Source: Lysobacterales bacterium (lineage in GTDB: Bacteria > Pseudomonadota > Gammaproteobacteria > Xanthomonadales > SZUA-5). From it: a DNA stretch of 64,000 bases. Shown here piece by piece: positions 60,012 through 64,000 of the stretch. The position numbers were made by a program, and so were the translations under genes. Location: contig JALHMG010000002.1 of assembly GCA_022844135.1 (NCBI GenBank), positions 175,055 through 239,054 on the forward strand, read 5' to 3'. The notes beneath the pieces were generated by a model that had not been told where the DNA came from, made no database searches, and saw nothing but the letters and a program-made list of their open reading frames with translations. How positions within the stretch are numbered: the stretch's first letter is position 1; every line of letters starts with the position of its first letter.

Positions 60012-60917
60012 ATGCAAGCACTTTCCCGATTACATACGAACTTTTGCGCGCGGGGTTTGGCGCTGGTGCTCGCTGTGTGCATCGGCTTTGCGACGCATGC
60101 CCACCCAGGTCGAGGCATCGTCGTCGACGCAGATGGCCAAGTGTACGTCTCCGACGCCGTGCGTAGCGTCGTCTGGCGTTTAGCGCCCGACGGCCGCATC
60201 GAGGCTGCGGCGCGCGATGTGCATGCCCATTGGCTGGCGCTTGCGGCCGAGGATGCGGTGCTCGCAGACCACGTGCATTACGACGCGCAGACGCAGCAGT
60301 TTCTGCGCGGCCTGGTCCGTATCGATGCGCAGGGATCGGTGCAGGTTGAGATCGCGCCGCGCCCGGACCCCGACGGACTGGATGCCGGCGCATTCGCGGT
60401 GCGTGGTTCGGATCTGGTCATCGCACGCGACTCGCTTGCGGTCATCGAGGTCCAGCGCCGTGGGCGCAAGATCCGCACGATTACGCTACCGGCGAACGAG
60501 CGTCCCGTGAGCAGCCTGGGCGTGGACTCGCGCGGCGGCATCGTAGCGGTCCGCGGTCGCGAGGTGCTGCGTGTCGACACCGACGGCGGGGTGCGCATCA
60601 TCGGCAGCGCGCCGCAACTGTCGCGGGATCGCGTCTTGGGCTTGCGCGATTTATGGGGACTGGCGCTGGGCGCGGACGGTACGATCTACACCACCGATCC
60701 TGGTCTGCGTCAGGTCATCGCCTTCGATGCCGAGGGCGCAATGCGGGTCGTTCACGAGGTTCCCTCGCCCTGGTTTCCGACCGGGCTGGCGGCGCACGGA
60801 TCGTGTCTGCTGGTGCTGGAGCATGGGCTGGCGGACGGGAACAACCTCGGTCCGCGCGTCAGCTGCGTGGAGACCGGCCGCCCGTCACGTGTGCTCGGGA
60901 TCGTGGCCGATCCGTAG
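60012..60917 (+). CDS. Secreted NHL/SMP-30-like beta-propeller protein
   Basis: 301 residues from the ATG at 60012, chosen for AGGTGA 4 nt upstream; an ATG at 59985 would add 9 residues. Signal peptide (…LALVLAVCIGFATHA|HPG). Repeated blades: 'GIVVDADGQVYVSDAVRSVVWRLAPDG', 'SLGVDSRGGIVAVRGREVLRVDTDG', 'GLALGADGTIYTTDPGLRQVIAFDAEG', 'GLAAHGSCLLVLEHG'. The D-x-x-G-x-x-Y-V-x-D core is that of NHL/SGL propellers. Function may be lactonase-like or simply binding; no catalytic set can be assigned. Confidence 0.72.
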   Translation: MQALSRLHTNFCARGLALVLAVCIGFATHAHPGRGIVVDADGQVYVSDAVRSVVWRLAPDGRIEAAARDVHAHWLALAAEDAVLADHVHYDAQTQQFLRGLVRIDAQGSVQVEIAPRPDPDGLDAGAFAVRGSDLVIARDSLAVIEVQRRGRKIRTITLPANERPVSSLGVDSRGGIVAVRGREVLRVDTDGGVRIIGSAPQLSRDRVLGLRDLWGLALGADGTIYTTDPGLRQVIAFDAEGAMRVVHEVPSPWFPTGLAAHGSCLLVLEHGLADGNNLGPRVSCVETGRPSRVLGIVADP

Positions 60918-60997
60918 ACCGTTCCCGTTAGATCTTCGCTGCGGCCGGTCGCAGGCGACCCGCCTTCGCCCGCCGCAGCGCACGTGGCGCCGCGAAG

Positions 60998-61672
60998 TCA
61001 GCGCGAGCGGCGACGGGGCGGCGAAATAACGCCTTTGTTGAATAGGCAACCGTGTATCTGCAACACCGCGCCAGTGTCGAACTCCATCTGCAGGTCATCG
61101 AACTCGGTCGCGCCTTCGCCGCAGTCCACCTTGATCACGCGTGCATTCAGCAGCGTCATCGGGTCCGGCAACGAGCAGCGGCTCGCACGCACGAACTCGA
61201 TGCGTGCTGTGCGCCCGTCGTCCTCGTCGCCGTCCCAGCTCAGATCGAGCGCGATGCCACAGACCCATTCGCGCAGCAGACTCAATCCAGTGAATCGGCT
61301 GCCGATCAACTCATCGAATGACCGCAAGCGCGCTGGGGAGCCGGTCGCAAAGCCGGCATCCTGCGGATCCACACAGAGCCAACCGTCGTCGCAGAGACCA
61401 TCGACCACAGCTCTCAAGCGGTCGAGGCCATCGGCCTTGCCATGGAAGCTCAAATGCAGATATCCAGGAAAAATCTGCAGGTCGCCCACCGGGAAATCCG
61501 CGATATGTCCTTTGGTGTAATCGCCCACCAGTCGGCTCTGCGGATAGCGGGCCAGCAGGCTATCGATGTGCTTGCGCCGCGCGCGCAGCTGGGATGGTGT
61601 GAGCGAGTAATCCGCAGCGCGAACGGTATCGAAGTCGGTTTTGCGTGGGTGAAAGAAAAGATCGAGGGACAT
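60998..61672 (-). CDS. Unrecognised cytosolic protein
   Basis: 224 residues, ATG at 61672. It begins MSLDLFFHPRKTDFDTV. Other features are 'LVGDYTKGHIADFPVGDLQIFPGYLHLSFHG', 'VDGLCDDGWLCVDPQDAGFA', 'RARIEFVRASRCSLPDPMTLLNARV'-like strands and a basic end (RRRSR). No signal peptide or membrane helix. The mixed alpha/beta pattern and acidic patches recall immunity or SMI1-like proteins of contact-dependent systems, but I cannot assign it. No toxin gene is adjacent. Confidence 0.6.
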   Translation of the reverse strand: MSLDLFFHPRKTDFDTVRAADYSLTPSQLRARRKHIDSLLARYPQSRLVGDYTKGHIADFPVGDLQIFPGYLHLSFHGKADGLDRLRAVVDGLCDDGWLCVDPQDAGFATGSPARLRSFDELIGSRFTGLSLLREWVCGIALDLSWDGDEDDGRTARIEFVRASRCSLPDPMTLLNARVIKVDCGEGATEFDDLQMEFDTGAVLQIHGCLFNKGVISPPRRRSR

Positions 61673-61854
61673 GCGTGGTGCGGTTCGATTAGGTTGGGCA
61701 GCATGATCGCTCAGACGGGAACCGTCTTGGCCTTTCGCTTCGCGACGCCTTGGCGCGCGTTTCTAGTACGCGTTCCCGGCAGTTTTTGTCGCCCTCAGCA
61801 GCCGCGCTGAACCGGAAGTGCCCCTCACCGGGCCTTCGGTCGACCTTGCGGCGG

Positions 61855-62859
61855 TCACGAATCGCCGTTCTTGCCTCGCTCGCAGAAAGCGTCGATCCCG
61901 AGCTCGCAGGTGCTGGGGCGCGAGCGATAGCTGCCGGGCGCACTGCTGGGGCAACCGATCTGATCGAGCATGCGGTCCAAATCGGCGCGCTTGCGCTTGC
62001 GGTCGCCGTTGTAGGCGAGCAGAAGGTATTGCTGCTGGTCGTCGGGACAGAACATGGCCGCGAAACGAACCTCCTGCTGCGACCCGGTGAATGCGCTGAA
62101 GCGCTGGTGCTCGACATCGTCGAGGCCCTTGGCGATTTCTACGGCTGTAGCGTTGCCCAAAGTTGTGCCGAGCACATTTCCGTAAATGGTCGCCAGCAGC
62201 TCGGGCCGCTTCATCGACAGCCTTAAGGTTTCCGACGAGCCGCCTTCGGACAAAAGCACATCGCCATCGGTGTTCGCCAGGAATTCAAAGTTGTCTCGCT
62301 TATGGTGCGCGAACGTCGCTGGCAACGACGTGCCCGGCGGCTGGCGTCCGGCAAAATCCGCCCGCTTTCCGGCTTTGCAAGTCACGGACTTGGCACTGCG
62401 CTGATGCATCGCCTGGGCCTGCGCTTCGTCCTTGGAAATGCTGCCAATCGTCAGCAGCAATCCGGTCTGCTTGCAGTGCCTCAGAATCATGTGGATGAAC
62501 ACCTGGTTGTAAAGGTTTCCTTGCGAGGAAACCTGGTCCCAGTTTGCTGTGCTGCGGCGCTCTGCGATGACGGTGTCCAACTGCGTGCCCTTGAACAAGG
62601 TATTGGCAATCAGCTCGAGTTCGTCCAGTGTTCCTTCGAATTCGCCATCCCAGCTGATTTCCGCCGCCGTACTCTTGTCGGCCGTTGCCATCTTGAACTT
62701 CCCGAAGCCCGACATTCCCTCGTCGGTCACCACCGGCATCTTCAGCAGATCGACGGTGAATCCCGGGCGATCGATGGTGACGAACTTGAGCTTTTCCGCG
62801 GCGCCGGCCAAAGGCGCCAGGCACACCAAGCACAATGCCAGCATTGCGATCCTTTTCAT
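61855..62859 (-). CDS. Secreted protein of unknown function
   Basis: 334 residues from the ATG at 62859, with a signal peptide (MKRIAMLALCLVCLAPLAGA|AEK). The mature part starts with a strand-rich block ('KLKFVTIDRPGFTVDLLKMP', 'MATADKSTAAEISWDGEF') followed by helices ('TLDELELIANTLFKGTQLDTV') and, further on, 'FIHMILRHCKQTGLLLTIGSISKDEAQAQ'. The end is Cys-containing and basic. No family recognised. It is divergent from the gene at 63097. Confidence 0.6.
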   Translation of the reverse strand: MKRIAMLALCLVCLAPLAGAAEKLKFVTIDRPGFTVDLLKMPVVTDEGMSGFGKFKMATADKSTAAEISWDGEFEGTLDELELIANTLFKGTQLDTVIAERRSTANWDQVSSQGNLYNQVFIHMILRHCKQTGLLLTIGSISKDEAQAQAMHQRSAKSVTCKAGKRADFAGRQPPGTSLPATFAHHKRDNFEFLANTDGDVLLSEGGSSETLRLSMKRPELLATIYGNVLGTTLGNATAVEIAKGLDDVEHQRFSAFTGSQQEVRFAAMFCPDDQQQYLLLAYNGDRKRKRADLDRMLDQIGCPSSAPGSYRSRPSTCELGIDAFCERGKNGDS

Positions 62860-63096
62860 ACTTGGCCTCGGAGATTCCAAACACGTCCAGAGCGACGTTT
62901 CTGACCGTACGAACGCGAGATCGCGCAGGGCAGGGCCAACCTTCGGTGCAGGCGATCTAGCAGAATCGGTCCGAGGACAACCGCTCGCTTGAAGCGATGG
63001 GTGCGTTCGGCCGGTGTCGTCGCAAAGATCGCCTGGCCCTTTTTGCCGCCATCAAGCGTAAGCCAATCACGTCCCGGATTATTGAGCACGCCGAAT

Positions 63097-63888
63097 ATGT
63101 TGCGTATGGCAGCGGTGCTGTTGGCGATAACACTATCCACGCCGGTCCACGCGGCGTCAGTTGTTACCGGCGCGTTCTTCGACGCCGGTCGTCCCTGGAA
63201 GGTGTTGGACGCTATCGCCTGGCGGGAGGGCAATAAACTTTTTGTCGCCATCAGCGACTACCGGCTGGATCGCTTTGCGATCGCTGATGCGGGGGTGGTG
63301 AACAAAAAGATCATTCGCGATACGCATCAGATGCGGCATCGTTATTCGACAGCGATCTTCGAACTCGATCCGAATGGCGAGTTTCGGGCCTTCGACAGTG
63401 CCGGAACGCCAGATCTCGAAGACGACCGGAACCAAGTCGGCGGATGGCGCTTGATGGCACCCGTGGACGGTGATCGGGTGCAGGCGACCTGGCGCTATGC
63501 GCGTTCCAATCTCAGTATCGATGTACCAATCACCAATGTCCTGGCGCCACCTGGCTCGCCCGCGGCGAACGATTCGGCCCCGGCCAAGGCGCTGCTGGCG
63601 CTGCTCGAAGCACGCTCCAAGGGCGACTACGAGACGGCCATGAAGCTGTCCGCACCGCCTGGGCATCAGGACCTTCGCAGTCCCGAAAAAATTGCCGAGC
63701 ATCGAGAACAGTTCCAGCACTGGCGTCCCTTTGCGATGAGCCACGCCGTCGTCGAGCGGGTCCGCATCGACGGCGATAGCGCCGAGGTTGTTTTCCATGG
63801 CAAGGTGATTTCCGGCAGCCCAAGTGGGCGCGCCTTTGTTGTGCGTACCGATGGACTTTGGTGGGTGCAGCATCACACCGCGCGCTAA
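63097..63888 (+). CDS. Secreted protein of unknown function, stop codon in the repeat element
   Basis: 263 residues from the ATG at 63097, which gives a signal peptide (MLRMAAVLLAITLSTPVHA|ASV); the longer frame to 62989 has no such start. A first beta-rich part ('GAFFDAGRPWKVLDAIAWREGNKLFVAISDYRLDR') is followed by a domain of about 90 residues ('AKALLALLEARSKGDYETAMKLSAP … VVFHGKVISGSPSGRAFVVRTDGLWWVQ') that resembles NTF2-like/DUF4878 folds. The chain stops at the TAA formed where copy 3 of the 252-bp element begins, so a few C-terminal residues may be lost. Confidence 0.65.
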   Translation: MLRMAAVLLAITLSTPVHAASVVTGAFFDAGRPWKVLDAIAWREGNKLFVAISDYRLDRFAIADAGVVNKKIIRDTHQMRHRYSTAIFELDPNGEFRAFDSAGTPDLEDDRNQVGGWRLMAPVDGDRVQATWRYARSNLSIDVPITNVLAPPGSPAANDSAPAKALLALLEARSKGDYETAMKLSAPPGHQDLRSPEKIAEHREQFQHWRPFAMSHAVVERVRIDGDSAEVVFHGKVISGSPSGRAFVVRTDGLWWVQHHTAR

Positions 63889-64000
63889 CCCGCATATTTC
63901 ATGAGGTCGCGATGAAATGGCTTAGTTTCGTTGTTACAGCCCGGAAATCATCGAGTTGGTCGTACTGACAAAGTGTTCGCTGCCATTTCCTCGCTAACAC
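63886..64000 (-). mobile_element. 252-bp TA-flanked inverted-repeat element, copy 3 (cut by window edge)
   Basis: Begins TA-ACCCGCATATTTCATGAGG (one change from the other copies) and continues as the reverse complement of the right half of copy 2, so it is inverted relative to copies 1 and 2. Only 115 bp lie in the window. Whether it is another short element or the end of a longer insertion with a transposase cannot be told. Confidence 0.75.

Overview
The window looks like a chromosomal stretch from a high-GC gammaproteobacterium of the Xanthomonadales/Lysobacterales type. The signs are strong G/C third-position bias, a trpD-trpC pair, separate glyQ and glyS, a DUF4390-ntrY pair, Uup, secreted proteins ending in an 'ADGFE'-like tail, and a CbrA/PutP-like hybrid kinase. 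Taxonomy is inferred from gene content; there is no rRNA. No tRNA, rRNA, CRISPR array or complete insertion sequence was recognised.

Layout. 1-16 kb is mixed core and accessory: partial maiA, an ATP-grasp enzyme, a DUF937 protein, a Cys/Met-type PLP enzyme, a five-haem secreted cytochrome, a frameshifted SEC-C gene, GNAT-parB-parA, trpC-trpD, tspO, a membrane LytTR regulator, a small outer-membrane barrel and an eight-haem cytochrome. 14.5-16.4 kb holds a two-gene unit (OLD-like AAA ATPase plus TOPRIM-like DUF3226 protein) next to a mirror-symmetric REP-like hairpin cluster; it is a candidate anti-phage module. 16.5-31 kb carries uup, an APH-type kinase, a MazEF/ChpB-type toxin-antitoxin pair, ntrY (no ntrX), DUF4390, then glyS and glyQ split by a VapBC-type module, a class A beta-lactamase and a Ser/Thr kinase. 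A NarL-type response regulator diverges from the kinase.

32-50 kb is the most accessory-looking part. It has a broken ATPase gene, a STAND-type ATPase with TPR-like repeats, a SSS/PAS/HK/REC hybrid kinase, an unknown protein, a ~2450-residue mosaic secreted protein, and a secreted protein made of four tandem pilin-like domains. Two kinds of dispersed repeat occur here and elsewhere: a 252-bp TA-flanked inverted-repeat element (35774, 48699 and, inverted and cut by the window edge, 63886), and a five-hairpin composite repeat (26193 and, inverted, 39555). Two copies of the 252-bp element sit exactly on gene ends, so that their junction supplies the stop codon.

50-64 kb holds secreted beta-propeller-like proteins (FG-GAP, an 11-repeat kelch-like protein, an NHL-like protein), a membrane OmpR-type regulator, a CobW/ZigA-type metallochaperone divergent from a DUF3299 lipoprotein over a Zur-like palindrome, an SRPBCC protein, and several unrecognised secreted or cytosolic proteins.
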